Positions 1-7,367 of a stretch of DNA of 46,007 bases are shown one piece after another; the stretch's first letter is position 1, and each line of letters opens with the position of its first letter. A program made the position numbers and the translations under genes. Under the pieces are notes generated by a model. That model had not been told where the DNA came from, ran no database searches, and saw only the letters and a program-made list of their open reading frames with translations. The stretch is from an uncultured Clostridia bacterium (lineage in GTDB: Bacteria; Bacillota; Clostridia; Christensenellales; Pumilibacteraceae), in assembly GCA_934229275.1 (NCBI GenBank), contig CAKQDN010000013.1:1-46007 (forward strand). Direction: 5' to 3'.

Positions 1-2609
1 ATACTCGGGAACGACAGACTGATGATGGACATCGTGTCCGTTCCGAAAAGGTCCAGCCCCATGAGATTGGTTATCGTGATAAGCCCGGTCATCGCGAATA
101 AGCACAGGAAAAAGTCCGCAACGCACATGACTACTTTGAACGCGTCCATTGGCAGGCATATTCTGATGAGCGCGAAAAAGCCTGTAAATACGGTGCCGCA
201 CACAAGAATCGTCGTGTATTCGCCGGTCGTAAGCGTCATCAGCGACGACCTGTTGACGAGGTAAATCGTCATGACCGTAAACACGAGTCCTATTCCGCAA
301 GGAATGGCTTTTCTGAACACGTTCGACAAAAATTTACCGGAAATCAACCTGTCGTTGGGCTGCGTGGCAAGCACTATCGACGGCAGACCTATTATGAAAA
401 ATTCGAGGGCGAGCAGATTGCTCGTGTCGAAAAAGTAACTGCCTTCGCTTACTCCCGCAAGCGACAGAACGACCGCTATTATCGACAGCACTATGGACAT
501 GAACGTTTTCATAAGGTACAGCGCGGACGAATTCTGTACGTTGTTCACGACTCTTCTTCCTTCGCGGACGACGAGCGGCAGTGCGGAAAAAGACGAGTCG
601 GTCAGCAGCAGATGGCATACGTTTTTTGCTGCGTCCGAGCCGGTACCCATTGCTATAGCGCAATCGGCTTCATGCATTGCGAGAATATCGTTTACGCCGT
701 CGCCGGTCATCGCGACGTTGTCGCCGTTTCTTTTGAGTGCTTTTACGAGAATACATTTTTGCTCGGGGCTTACTCGTCCGAACACGGTGTATTTCGCGGC
801 GGCTTCTTCCACTTGCTGCGAACTTAGTCCGTCGAGCGAGATGTATCTGTCGGCATCCTCCACGCCCACTCTTTTCGCGACTTCCGCAACGGTGACGGGG
901 TTGTCGCCGCTTATGATTTTTACGCGGACGCCGTTGTTTTTGAACCATTCGATTATTTCTGGCGCCTCGGGACGGATATGGTCCTCGATCGCGATAAGGC
1001 AGACGGGCGTCGGTTTTTCGGGAACCGCGTGGTCTTTTATCTCTATGTCGGAGTGAGCAAGCATGATGACGCGCATACCGTTGCGCGCGTACTCGCTCAT
1101 CTTTTCTTCTATCTTTGCCGGCAACTTTTTCATTACGAATTCGGGCGCGCCGAGAACGAACGTGCCGTTATCGCCGAAGGTGACCGCGGAAAGTTTTTTC
1201 TGCGACGAGAAAGGAACGACGGCAGTGGCGTTAAGCCGTTTCGAATAGCCGAATTTGTCAAGTAGCGCAATAGCCGTCATGTTGTTGTCGCCGGTTGCCA
1301 CCAGCATGCTTCCGATAATTTCGTCCAACGAGAAAGGAAACTCGGTTTTGCCGCAGTCGTGCACTTCCGCAACGCGCATAGTGCCGTCGGTTATCGTACC
1401 GGTTTTATCCAGGCACAGGACGTTTACTCTCGCAAGCATTTCGATACAGTACAGGTCTTTAACCACGATTTTGCGGCGCGACAGACGAATAACGCTCTGA
1501 TACAACGCGACCGAGGTTAAAAGGAACATGCCCGAGGGAATCATGCCGATTATCGAGCCGCCCACGCCCTGAATCACTTCGTCGAGCGCGCCTATTCCCT
1601 GATTGTTTATGCCGGTCATCAGCATAATGATAGCGATCGGGACTATAAAGCAGGTTACCGCTTTTATTACGCCGGTAACCGACGCGCGCATTTCGCTTTT
1701 CGGTTTTTTATAGCGGCGCGCGTACGACGAAAGTTTTTCGACGTAGTTGTCCGCTCCCACTTTGTCGACGCGAGCAACGCACGTTCCGCCCACGACGAAA
1801 CTGCCCGAAAACAACTGCATGCCCGCTTTTTTGATGACGGGGTCGCTCTCGCCGGTGAGCAACGATTCGTTTACTTCCACTTCGCCCGACAGAATTATGC
1901 TGTCCGAGCATATCTGCTTGCCGGTTTCGTACAGAATGACGTCGTCGAGCACCACTTCGGCTGTCGGGACGCTTATCTTCTGACCGCCTCGTATTACCTG
2001 CGCGGTGGCGGCGGTTACGAGTTTAAGCCGATCGGTGGCGCGCTTGGACTTGATTTCCTGAACGATTCCCAGCAACACGTTTATAAGCACGATTGCCATG
2101 AAGAACAGTTTGCTCAGTTCTTTCGGTTCTTTTATAACCACGAGCATGGCGATGAACACGCCGAAAGTCAACATGTTGAAGAACGTGAATATGTTGTTGA
2201 ACAGAATGGAGCCGTACGTTTTGCCGCTGTTGTTTTTTATCGTGTTTACCGCTCCGCACTCGATTCGCTCGGCGACCTGCTCGTCGCTTAAACCCTGTTC
2301 GGGGTCGGGCTGATAACGCGTTACCGCTTTTTGCGGATAGCCGTTTTTAAGGCGTTTTTTGCGGTCTTTTTTCTTTTCGAACGCGACAATATCGTCGCTG
2401 ATGTCGTGGTGGTGACCGCCGGTTTTTTCGTCGTGCGACTTAGCGGAGTCCTCGGTTCCCGATTTTTTCGCAACCGAAACGGGAGCGCCTTTTTTCGCTC
2501 CGGGAACGCGCTCTTTCGCGTCTCTTTTCGCCGATTGTTTTTTATTCGCTTTGTCGGCGTTTTTATCGGCGCTTTGCTTTGAATTCTCTTTTTTATCGCT
2601 TAAAGCCAT
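1..2609 (-). CDS. Cation-translocating P-type ATPase (HAD family), 3' end outside window
   Basis: Integral membrane ATPase that should couple ATP hydrolysis to cation transport. I translated 869 codons; the C-terminus runs off the window. Visible in order: a Lys-rich hydrophilic N-terminus with a short HHHD cluster (about residues 1-90), a cation-ATPase N-terminal region with GLSDEQ, membrane segments, TGES at 252-255 (actuator), PSGM at 358-361 in M4, the phosphorylation motif DKTGT at 401-405, LGAPE in the nucleotide-binding domain, GDGVND at about 636-641 and C-terminal membrane helices. The arrangement resembles the poorly characterised P-type group that includes mycobacterial CtpE, so the ion is not assignable. 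The ATG at 2609 has GGAG eight bases upstream. In the usual M4 PEGL motif the Glu is here Ser. It has its own strong promoter. Confidence 0.9.
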   Translation of the reverse strand, partial: MALSDKKENSKQSADKNADKANKKQSAKRDAKERVPGAKKGAPVSVAKKSGTEDSAKSHDEKTGGHHHDISDDIVAFEKKKDRKKRLKNGYPQKAVTRYQPDPEQGLSDEQVAERIECGAVNTIKNNSGKTYGSILFNNIFTFFNMLTFGVFIAMLVVIKEPKELSKLFFMAIVLINVLLGIVQEIKSKRATDRLKLVTAATAQVIRGGQKISVPTAEVVLDDVILYETGKQICSDSIILSGEVEVNESLLTGESDPVIKKAGMQLFSGSFVVGGTCVARVDKVGADNYVEKLSSYARRYKKPKSEMRASVTGVIKAVTCFIVPIAIIMLMTGINNQGIGALDEVIQGVGGSIIGMIPSGMFLLTSVALYQSVIRLSRRKIVVKDLYCIEMLARVNVLCLDKTGTITDGTMRVAEVHDCGKTEFPFSLDEIIGSMLVATGDNNMTAIALLDKFGYSKRLNATAVVPFSSQKKLSAVTFGDNGTFVLGAPEFVMKKLPAKIEEKMSEYARNGMRVIMLAHSDIEIKDHAVPEKPTPVCLIAIEDHIRPEAPEIIEWFKNNGVRVKIISGDNPVTVAEVAKRVGVEDADRYISLDGLSSQQVEEAAAKYTVFGRVSPEQKCILVKALKRNGDNVAMTGDGVNDILAMHEADCAIAMGTGSDAAKNVCHLLLTDSSFSALPLVVREGRRVVNNVQNSSALYLMKTFMSIVLSIIAVVLSLAGVSEGSYFFDTSNLLALEFFIIGLPSIVLATQPNDRLISGKFLSNVFRKAIPCGIGLVFTVMTIYLVNRSSLMTLTTGEYTTILVCGTVFTGFFALIRICLPMDAFKVVMCVADFFLCLFAMTGLITITNLMGLDLFGTDTMSIISLSFPS

Positions 2610-2679
2610 TCTTTTCTCCACAAATACGGTCGGTGCGAGCGGACTTGCCGCTTTCTGTTTAGCGTCTGACGTTTACTTT

Positions 2680-2708
2680 ATTATACCACACGCCTGCCGA
2701 GCAGTCAA
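2680..2708 (-). promoter_or_regulatory. Sigma-A promoter of the P-type ATPase gene
   Basis: TTGACT at 2703-2708 and TATAAT at 2680-2685 with a 17-base spacer, preceded by a TGn extended -10 element. The predicted leader is about 65 nt. Confidence 0.75.
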
Positions 2709-2758
2709 ATATTTAGCCGCAAATAGCCTCGTTTACGATTATTTTCTGCACAAATATT

Positions 2759-3349
2759 TTATTTTTTCTTTGCGAACGGGCGGAAAAACCACAGTACAGC
2801 CATAAATTCGAGCGGTGCGCCGAGTACGAACAAAAGCGCCATGTTCGGAACGAACGACAGCGATAGATACAGCGACAGAATGGTTGTCCACACGAGCGCG
2901 GACACGCTTAAAAACAGCAGGACGTTTCTCTTCCAGATCGCGGTGAATACGGTAAGCACGATGAACGACACTGGAAGCGCGTAGATATACGCCAGCCAGC
3001 CGTAAGCGAAATCGGGCACCGCAATCGACAGTATTACGCTCGTAAGCGTCGCGACCAGCCACACTATCGCGACAGAAAGACAGGAAATGACTATGCGCGT
3101 CGCACGGACGGGCGGAGCCTTTCTCGGCTTCTGCTCTTCGGACACGAAATCGTTGAGCGTAACGCCGAATATTTCCGCCATGTCGCACAACACCGCTACG
3201 TCCGGTATTCCGTCACCGCGTTCCCACTTCGAAACCGCCTTATCCGAATAGTTGAGTTTTTCGGCAAGTTCCGCCTGAGTAAGTCCGCTGTGCTTTCTGA
3301 ACGCCAGTATGTTTGTTGCTATAAGATTTTTCAATTTTTCTGAATCCAT
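2759..3349 (-). CDS. Membrane-anchored XRE-family transcriptional regulator
   Basis: 196-residue protein. Residues about 9-63 form an XRE/Cro-type helix-turn-helix (LTQAELAEKL, then SDKAVSKWERG). Residues about 84-190 hold four hydrophobic segments, so the DNA-binding domain is probably tethered to the inner face of the membrane. The open frame extends upstream to 3529, but the ATG at 3349 is chosen because it starts the conserved domain and because the promoter -10 ends only six bases before it. It is transcribed away from the PAP2-like gene. Membrane-tethered XRE regulators of this layout are common in Clostridia; target genes and signal are unknown. The flanking palindrome suggests autoregulation (inference). 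Confidence 0.85.
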   Translation of the reverse strand: MDSEKLKNLIATNILAFRKHSGLTQAELAEKLNYSDKAVSKWERGDGIPDVAVLCDMAEIFGVTLNDFVSEEQKPRKAPPVRATRIVISCLSVAIVWLVATLTSVILSIAVPDFAYGWLAYIYALPVSFIVLTVFTAIWKRNVLLFLSVSALVWTTILSLYLSLSFVPNMALLFVLGAPLEFMAVLWFFRPFAKKK

Positions 3350-3355
3350 ACTCAA

Positions 3356-3384
3356 ATAATAGCACAAAATGCGGGAAAAGTCAA
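3356..3384 (-). promoter_or_regulatory. Promoter of the XRE regulator, predicted leaderless
   Basis: TTGACT at 3379-3384 and TATTAT at 3356-3361, spacer 17. The -10 ends six bases before the ATG at 3349, so the transcript should start at or within a base or two of the start codon. No Shine-Dalgarno sequence is present. Confidence 0.7.
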
Positions 3385-3396
3385 CGTTTTTTGCAT

Positions 3397-3415
3397 ACTC
3401 TACCATCGGTAGAGT
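3397..3415. promoter_or_regulatory. Perfect palindrome, candidate operator
   Basis: ACTCTACC-ATC-GGTAGAGT: two perfect 8-bp arms around a 3-bp centre, 12 bp upstream of the -35 of the XRE gene and between it and the divergent PAP2-like gene. The position and dyad symmetry fit a binding site for a dimeric regulator, possibly the adjacent XRE protein. Confidence 0.6.
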
Positions 3416-3579
3416 GCCGAATTTTATTCCACTACGCTCTTTTTGTCGGATAGAACGCCGGTTTTCAAGCGTAGAAACCGAAAATCGCGAAATAGGTTTA
3501 TTTTTCCAACGCAACCGAGTATAATGCAATTGAAAATCGAAGCCGCCGGGAAAAGCATTTCGGGCGCAAGGAGAACGAT

Positions 3580-4332
3580 ATGGAAAACTGCAAAACTATT
3601 GACGGCAAACTCATCGCCTTTCCGCACGGCGCCGACGAGGTAAACCCCGCTCGCGACAAGAAAGAAAAGAATAAAGCAGCAAAGGCGAACAAACTCTCGC
3701 CCGAACGGAAGGCGGAGAAACAACGAATCAGAAAAGAAAAATTCGCGAGGTTCATGAAAATCGCGGCTATGGTCGTGCGCTACGTTACCGTTCCTCCGAT
3801 TATGGCAGCCGCGCTTATTCTTACCGTGTATTTTTCGAACGCGGCGTATATCGGCGGCGCCAAAGACCTTTTCGCGGCGCTCGGCTTTTTGTGCGTCATG
3901 CCGCTGCTGTCCTACCCCGTTCACGCATTCGTGCCGGCTCTTAAAAAGCGCGGAAGAAAATGCCAGCGCAATCTCGCGATCGTGTTTTCGGTGTTCGGAT
4001 ACGCCTGCGGACTTGTTCACGCATTTGCATTTCACGCGGCGGCGCAACTTTCGGCACTTTACTTAACCTACGCTATCTCGGGCGCGATAATCGCAATATG
4101 TTCGTTCGTCTTTAAGTTCAAGGCGAGCGGACACGCAAGCGGAGTCGCCGGACCTGTTGCCGCGCTCACGCTTATGATAAGCCCGTACTATGCGTTCGGA
4201 ATAATCGTGCTTGTCGCGTGCGCAATTTCGAGCGTGTACGTTAAACGCCACACGGTGGTCGAGTTTATCGCAGGAGCCGCGTTTACCGTCGCCGCTCTCG
4301 TATTCTCGATGGCGGTATTCGGAGTACTGTAA
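3580..4332 (+). CDS. PAP2-like integral membrane protein
   Basis: 250 residues. The first 60 are very basic and hydrophilic (Lys/Arg/Glu-rich), followed by about six hydrophobic segments. The C-terminal half carries the PAP2 (phosphatidic acid phosphatase type 2) signature in altered form: SGH at 183-185, then SVYVKRH ending at His224 and Glu228 where the family usually has SRx5HxxxD. The motif Ser and both His are kept; the second-motif Arg is Ser218 and the final Asp is Glu. Known PAP2 enzymes dephosphorylate lipid phosphates or undecaprenyl pyrophosphate; whether this one is active is uncertain. The ATG at 3580 has AAGGAG six bases upstream. A TATAAT lies at 3520-3525 but its -35 is weak. 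Confidence 0.75.
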   Translation: MENCKTIDGKLIAFPHGADEVNPARDKKEKNKAAKANKLSPERKAEKQRIRKEKFARFMKIAAMVVRYVTVPPIMAAALILTVYFSNAAYIGGAKDLFAALGFLCVMPLLSYPVHAFVPALKKRGRKCQRNLAIVFSVFGYACGLVHAFAFHAAAQLSALYLTYAISGAIIAICSFVFKFKASGHASGVAGPVAALTLMISPYYAFGIIVLVACAISSVYVKRHTVVEFIAGAAFTVAALVFSMAVFGVL

Positions 4333-4343
4333 AAAACAAAAAG

Positions 4344-4384
4344 AAAAAACGGGAGCCTGCTCTTATTGCAGACTTCCGTTTTTT
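4344..4384. terminator. Bidirectional Rho-independent terminator
   Basis: A-run, stem AAAAAACGG...CCGTTTTTT with inner CTGC/GCAG, then a T-run, between two convergent genes; it can serve both strands. Confidence 0.8.
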
Positions 4385-4415
4385 AGGTTCGTTTTGAAAT
4401 CGACTTTACGAAAAA

Positions 4416-6026
4416 TTATTTAACGGATACAAAATCGGGTTTGTATTCGGCGGTAGTTTTCCATTCGACGCTGAGTTGTGTGCCGTTTAACGTATTTCCG
4501 GACACATTAAAAGTTGCCCCTTCTTTCATTGTAATCTGACTGGGTTTGAAGAACGCAAGCAATGCGGTCGCATTCGTAACGGTATTTCCGCTTACCACGA
4601 CATTACCGAGCGTAGATACGTTAGTTATAGTAGAAAACATAACAGCAACGTTTTTCGGCTTACTTACATCATCGGCAGAATTGGACAGGCTCATATCGAA
4701 CTTATTGTCGGTGATAGTCACATTGGCTCCGGTTACAGTCTGTTCAACGACTTTAATCGGGCGGGAAGCCTTGAAAGTGCAATTCTTAACCGTCACATCG
4801 CAAGTTCTGATGTTGCAGAACCACAAAGGATTGGAGTCATTTGCAGATACTTTGTTTTCATAGGCGTTGAATGTGCAACCGTCCAAAGTGATACTGTCTG
4901 CACCAAAGCCGCCGTTCTGAATCCATATACCGTTAAACGTGCTATGGTCGAACAAAACGGTTTTTACGGTACGATTATATGAAGCACCGCCGAGATTTCT
5001 GCCGTCAGACCAACCGGTCTGCATACGAAAATATCCGTTTACGGTAAATTCGTCTGTGAAAATAACATTAGACGCATCGGGGATACTTAAAGTGAGGCAA
5101 CGAGGATCGTTTCCGTCCCCTTTATTATTCAAACCGCCTTCTTTGTTGTCATTAACGGAACCGCTGATATAAAGATTGATGCCGGATTTGTTGGAACTGT
5201 AGATAGTATCTTTATCTCTGACCATATATACTTTGCGACCGTCTGCAAGAATTTCTCCTACGACGTGGTTAGTATCTTTGTCCCAAGTCCAAATGTCGCA
5301 AATATCTTTGTTACCGATAGTAACATTACCGTCTTTAAGCGAAACGTTACCGATGCTCAGATACACGTTTTTAATGCCCTCGGGAATTTCGGTGAGCGCG
5401 TTGAACTGTTCGAGCGTGTAATACGCGGTGTCGTTTGCGACTTCGGCATTGCCCTGAATTGCCTCTACGATAAAAGCGATTTTGCACTTTTTGTTCTGAT
5501 AATCGTTTACCGAGCCTGCAGGAAGTTCTATTTTGCAGTTAAGCACTTCGTCGTCGCTGTTTACAGCCAATTCTTTCCATTGCGAGATTCCCATACCGTT
5601 ATAGTCGCCGATTTCCATATCGAGCGCACCGTACAAGCCGTTATCCTCGCGGACGATAACTCTCGTTCTGTACAGGACTTTAACGGTGCTGCCGTTGTGA
5701 ACGGTGATTTTGAACGTCACTTTGTCGCCGGGCGTAACGTTTTCAAGCGTTATCTCGTTACCGTTCTGAGTTGCAGCTCCTCCGTTTACAAATCCGGGAA
5801 CGTACTTGTCGTCGACGACCACTCCTTCGGTCGTGATCTTCTCGGGCGACGTTGCATCGAATTCGCTTACGGTCGCGGTAACTTTTACGGTTGCGGTGCC
5901 GATTGCAATGTTAACGTTTGATTCGCTGGTGAAAATTGCGAACGTTGCGCCGGCGATAAGACTGATGCAGAGTGCGATACTCATTACCGCGCCGAGAAAA
6001 GTCTTGCTTTTTAGCAGTTTTTTCAT
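4416..6026 (-). CDS. Secreted TasA/camelysin-like protein with C-terminal beta-helix
   Basis: 536 residues. The N-terminus is a SipW-type signal region (Lys-rich start, then IAGATFAIFTSESNVNI) as in TasA/CalY-family biofilm and surface proteins. Residues about 40-190 resemble the TasA-like beta domain (VTPGDKVTFKITVHNGS). Residues about 290-520 are rich in short Asn/Val/Thr beta strands (VTVKNCTF, NVTITDNKF, VVSGNTV) typical of a right-handed beta-helix. No SipW peptidase or partner is encoded nearby. The start at 6026 has AAAGGAGAG ten bases upstream. In the sequenced orientation I see no convincing leftward promoter; the only strong promoter upstream points the other way inside an inverted-repeat element (6077-6242). 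Likely a surface or matrix protein; its ligand is unknown. Confidence 0.8.
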   Translation of the reverse strand: MKKLLKSKTFLGAVMSIALCISLIAGATFAIFTSESNVNIAIGTATVKVTATVSEFDATSPEKITTEGVVVDDKYVPGFVNGGAATQNGNEITLENVTPGDKVTFKITVHNGSTVKVLYRTRVIVREDNGLYGALDMEIGDYNGMGISQWKELAVNSDDEVLNCKIELPAGSVNDYQNKKCKIAFIVEAIQGNAEVANDTAYYTLEQFNALTEIPEGIKNVYLSIGNVSLKDGNVTIGNKDICDIWTWDKDTNHVVGEILADGRKVYMVRDKDTIYSSNKSGINLYISGSVNDNKEGGLNNKGDGNDPRCLTLSIPDASNVIFTDEFTVNGYFRMQTGWSDGRNLGGASYNRTVKTVLFDHSTFNGIWIQNGGFGADSITLDGCTFNAYENKVSANDSNPLWFCNIRTCDVTVKNCTFKASRPIKVVEQTVTGANVTITDNKFDMSLSNSADDVSKPKNVAVMFSTITNVSTLGNVVVSGNTVTNATALLAFFKPSQITMKEGATFNVSGNTLNGTQLSVEWKTTAEYKPDFVSVK

Positions 6027-6076
6027 TGTTTTTACTCTCCTTTTATTATTTTTCGGACATGTACCGACTTATAATT

Positions 6077-6105
6077 TGTTCATAAAATAATCTATTCGGT
6101 GAACA
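6077..6105 (+). repeat. Left inverted repeat of the switch
   Basis: 29 bp, TGTTCATAAAATAATC... to ...GGTGAACA. It differs from the right copy only at 6084-6085 (AA for CG), which weakens its internal dyad. Read leftward it is not followed by a T-run. Confidence 0.85.
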
Positions 6106-6171
6106 ATTTTTTTTGAATTTTGCCGTGTGAACGTAATTTTAATAATTTTTTCAAATACACGCTAAAAACGA

Positions 6172-6200
6172 TTGACAAGATTTTCCTATTAGTGTATAAT
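6172..6200 (+). promoter_or_regulatory. Consensus sigma-A promoter inside the switch, pointing right
   Basis: TTGACA at 6172-6177, TATAAT at 6195-6200, spacer 17: both hexamers exact. It faces away from the surface-protein gene and toward the 3' end of pfkA, where no plus-strand gene exists. If inverted, the -10 would lie at 6119-6124 on the minus strand, giving a leader of about 86 nt. Confidence 0.85.
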
Positions 6201-6213
6201 ACGAAGCGGAATG

Positions 6214-6249
6214 TGTTCACCGAATAGATTATTCGATGAACATTTTTTT
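6214..6249 (+). terminator. Right inverted repeat, also a hairpin plus T7
   Basis: The right 29-bp repeat (6214-6242) folds as a 13-bp stem with one C-A mismatch and a 3-nt centre, followed at once by T7. It begins about seven bases after the predicted start of the rightward transcript and could terminate it. A 3-nt loop is tight, so some base pairs must open. Confidence 0.5.
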
Positions 6250-6273
6250 AGTCTTAAAAATCGATATTTCATT

Positions 6274-6307
6274 AAAAAAAGACTTACCGCCTTTAAAGCG
6301 ATAAGCC
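6274..6307 (-). terminator. Terminator of pfkA
   Basis: On the minus strand GGCTTATCGC pairs with GCGGTAAGTC (two G-T wobbles) around a 7-nt loop, followed by T7. Confidence 0.8.
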
Positions 6308-6327
6308 TTTGTGTTTTTATTTTACGA

Positions 6328-7290
6328 TTATCTTGCGACGACTGCGGCGAGGTCGTACAGTTCCTTGTTGAACGTACGCTTCATGCTGATGCCTTCGATG
6401 ATGTCGATGTCGTAGATTTTGTTGTTTTTGATACCGATTATGCGGTTGCCGATTCCGTTTTTAAGCAGATTGACCGCATACGCGCCCATGGTCGTACCGA
6501 GATAGCGGTCTTCCGCCGTCGGAGAACCTCCGCGCTGCAAGTGACCGAGCACGGACGACTTGATGTCGAGTTCGGGGAAATGCTCTTTAAGCAGTTTTTC
6601 GTAGTCGGCAGCGTGACCGGCGCCTTCTGCAAGCACGACGATGCCGCTTCTCTTGCCGCTGGAACGATATTCGCCCAGTTTTTCGACGACTTCTTTATCG
6701 GTCATGGGTATTTCGGGAACGATGATGACTTCCGCTCCGCCGCCGATACCCGAATAGAGGGCGAGGTCGCCGCAGCGACGTCCCATAACTTCGACTATCG
6801 AAATACGCTCGTGCGAGGACATCGTGTCGCGAATGTTGTTGATTGCGTGCAGAATGGTGTTGCATGCGGTGTCGAATCCGAGCGTAAAGTCGGTGTAGGG
6901 AAGGTCGTTATCGATGGTGCCGGGAATTCCGACCGTGGGAAAGCCCTGTTCGCTGAGCACTTTCGCGCCCATGAACGAGCCGTCGCCGCCGATGACGATA
7001 AGTCCTTCGATTCCTGCTTTTCTCAGATTTTTAATACCCTGCTGCTGACCTTCCTTGGTTTTGAATTCGGGGCAGCGCGCAGTAAGAAGAATGGTTCCGC
7101 CTCTCTGAATGATGTCGGAAACGCTCCGCAGTCCCATGGGGACAAACTGTTCTTTTAAAAGTCCTTCGTAGCCTCTTTCGATTCCTACTACTTCCATGCC
7201 GTTTACGATTCCGGCGCGTACGACCGCACGGATAGCGGCATTCATTCCGGGCGCGTCGCCGCCACTGGTAAGTACTCCGATTTTTTTCAT
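6328..7290 (-). CDS. pfkA: ATP-dependent 6-phosphofructokinase
   Basis: 320 residues, the usual bacterial PfkA length. It phosphorylates fructose 6-phosphate to fructose 1,6-bisphosphate, the committed glycolytic step, in the cytosol. Visible motifs: N-terminal LTSGGDAPGMNAAIR (nucleotide binding), GGDGS at 101-105 (the ATP-type form, not the GGDDT of PPi enzymes), GTIDND at 124-129 with catalytic Asp127, and MGRRCGDLA in the sugar-phosphate and effector region. It lies 77 bp downstream of dnaE in the same direction, but a separate extended -10 promoter sits between them. Confidence 0.97.
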   Translation of the reverse strand: MKKIGVLTSGGDAPGMNAAIRAVVRAGIVNGMEVVGIERGYEGLLKEQFVPMGLRSVSDIIQRGGTILLTARCPEFKTKEGQQQGIKNLRKAGIEGLIVIGGDGSFMGAKVLSEQGFPTVGIPGTIDNDLPYTDFTLGFDTACNTILHAINNIRDTMSSHERISIVEVMGRRCGDLALYSGIGGGAEVIIVPEIPMTDKEVVEKLGEYRSSGKRSGIVVLAEGAGHAADYEKLLKEHFPELDIKSSVLGHLQRGGSPTAEDRYLGTTMGAYAVNLLKNGIGNRIIGIKNNKIYDIDIIEGISMKRTFNKELYDLAAVVAR

Positions 7291-7325
7291 TTTCTTTTGC
7301 CTCTTTATTTTTATCTACTCATGGT

Positions 7326-7334
7326 ATTATAACA
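7326..7334 (-). promoter_or_regulatory. Extended -10 promoter of pfkA
   Basis: TGTTATAAT (TATAAT at 7326-7331 on the minus strand). The TGn extension probably compensates for the lack of a clear -35. It lies between the dnaE stop and the pfkA start. Confidence 0.5.
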
Positions 7335-7367
7335 GATATCTTTCAAAAAATCTACTGATTTCAAGCA

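Larger units (their letters stand above)
6077..6242. other. Putative invertible promoter element (phase-variation switch)
   Basis: Two 29-bp inverted repeats at 6077-6105 and 6214-6242, 27 of 29 identical, flank 108 bp. Each repeat is itself a near-perfect dyad (TGTTCA, CGAATA, GAT, TATTCG, TGAACA). The inside carries a consensus rightward promoter (6172-6200). The element sits 51 bp upstream of a surface-protein gene. Its size and layout match invertible switches known upstream of surface genes in Clostridioides difficile. Inversion itself is inferred. Confidence 0.7.

Noticed and set aside
3424..4047. Minus-strand frame opposite the PAP2-like gene
   Set aside because: Very basic, low-complexity translation without RBS; the plus-strand frame has a good RBS and a recognisable family.
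5265..5921. Plus-strand frame of 218 codons inside the TasA-like gene
   Set aside because: Shadow of the minus-strand coding region; no RBS and no family.
6077..6242. Interpretation as a MITE or miniature transposon
   Set aside because: No target-site duplication is visible, each repeat is itself a dyad, and the centred promoter fits an invertible switch better; not fully excluded.
6211..7158. Long plus-strand open frame (315 codons) downstream of the rightward promoter at 6172-6200
   Set aside because: It is the antisense of pfkA, has no RBS at its start and starts inside the right inverted repeat; composition is that of a shadow frame.
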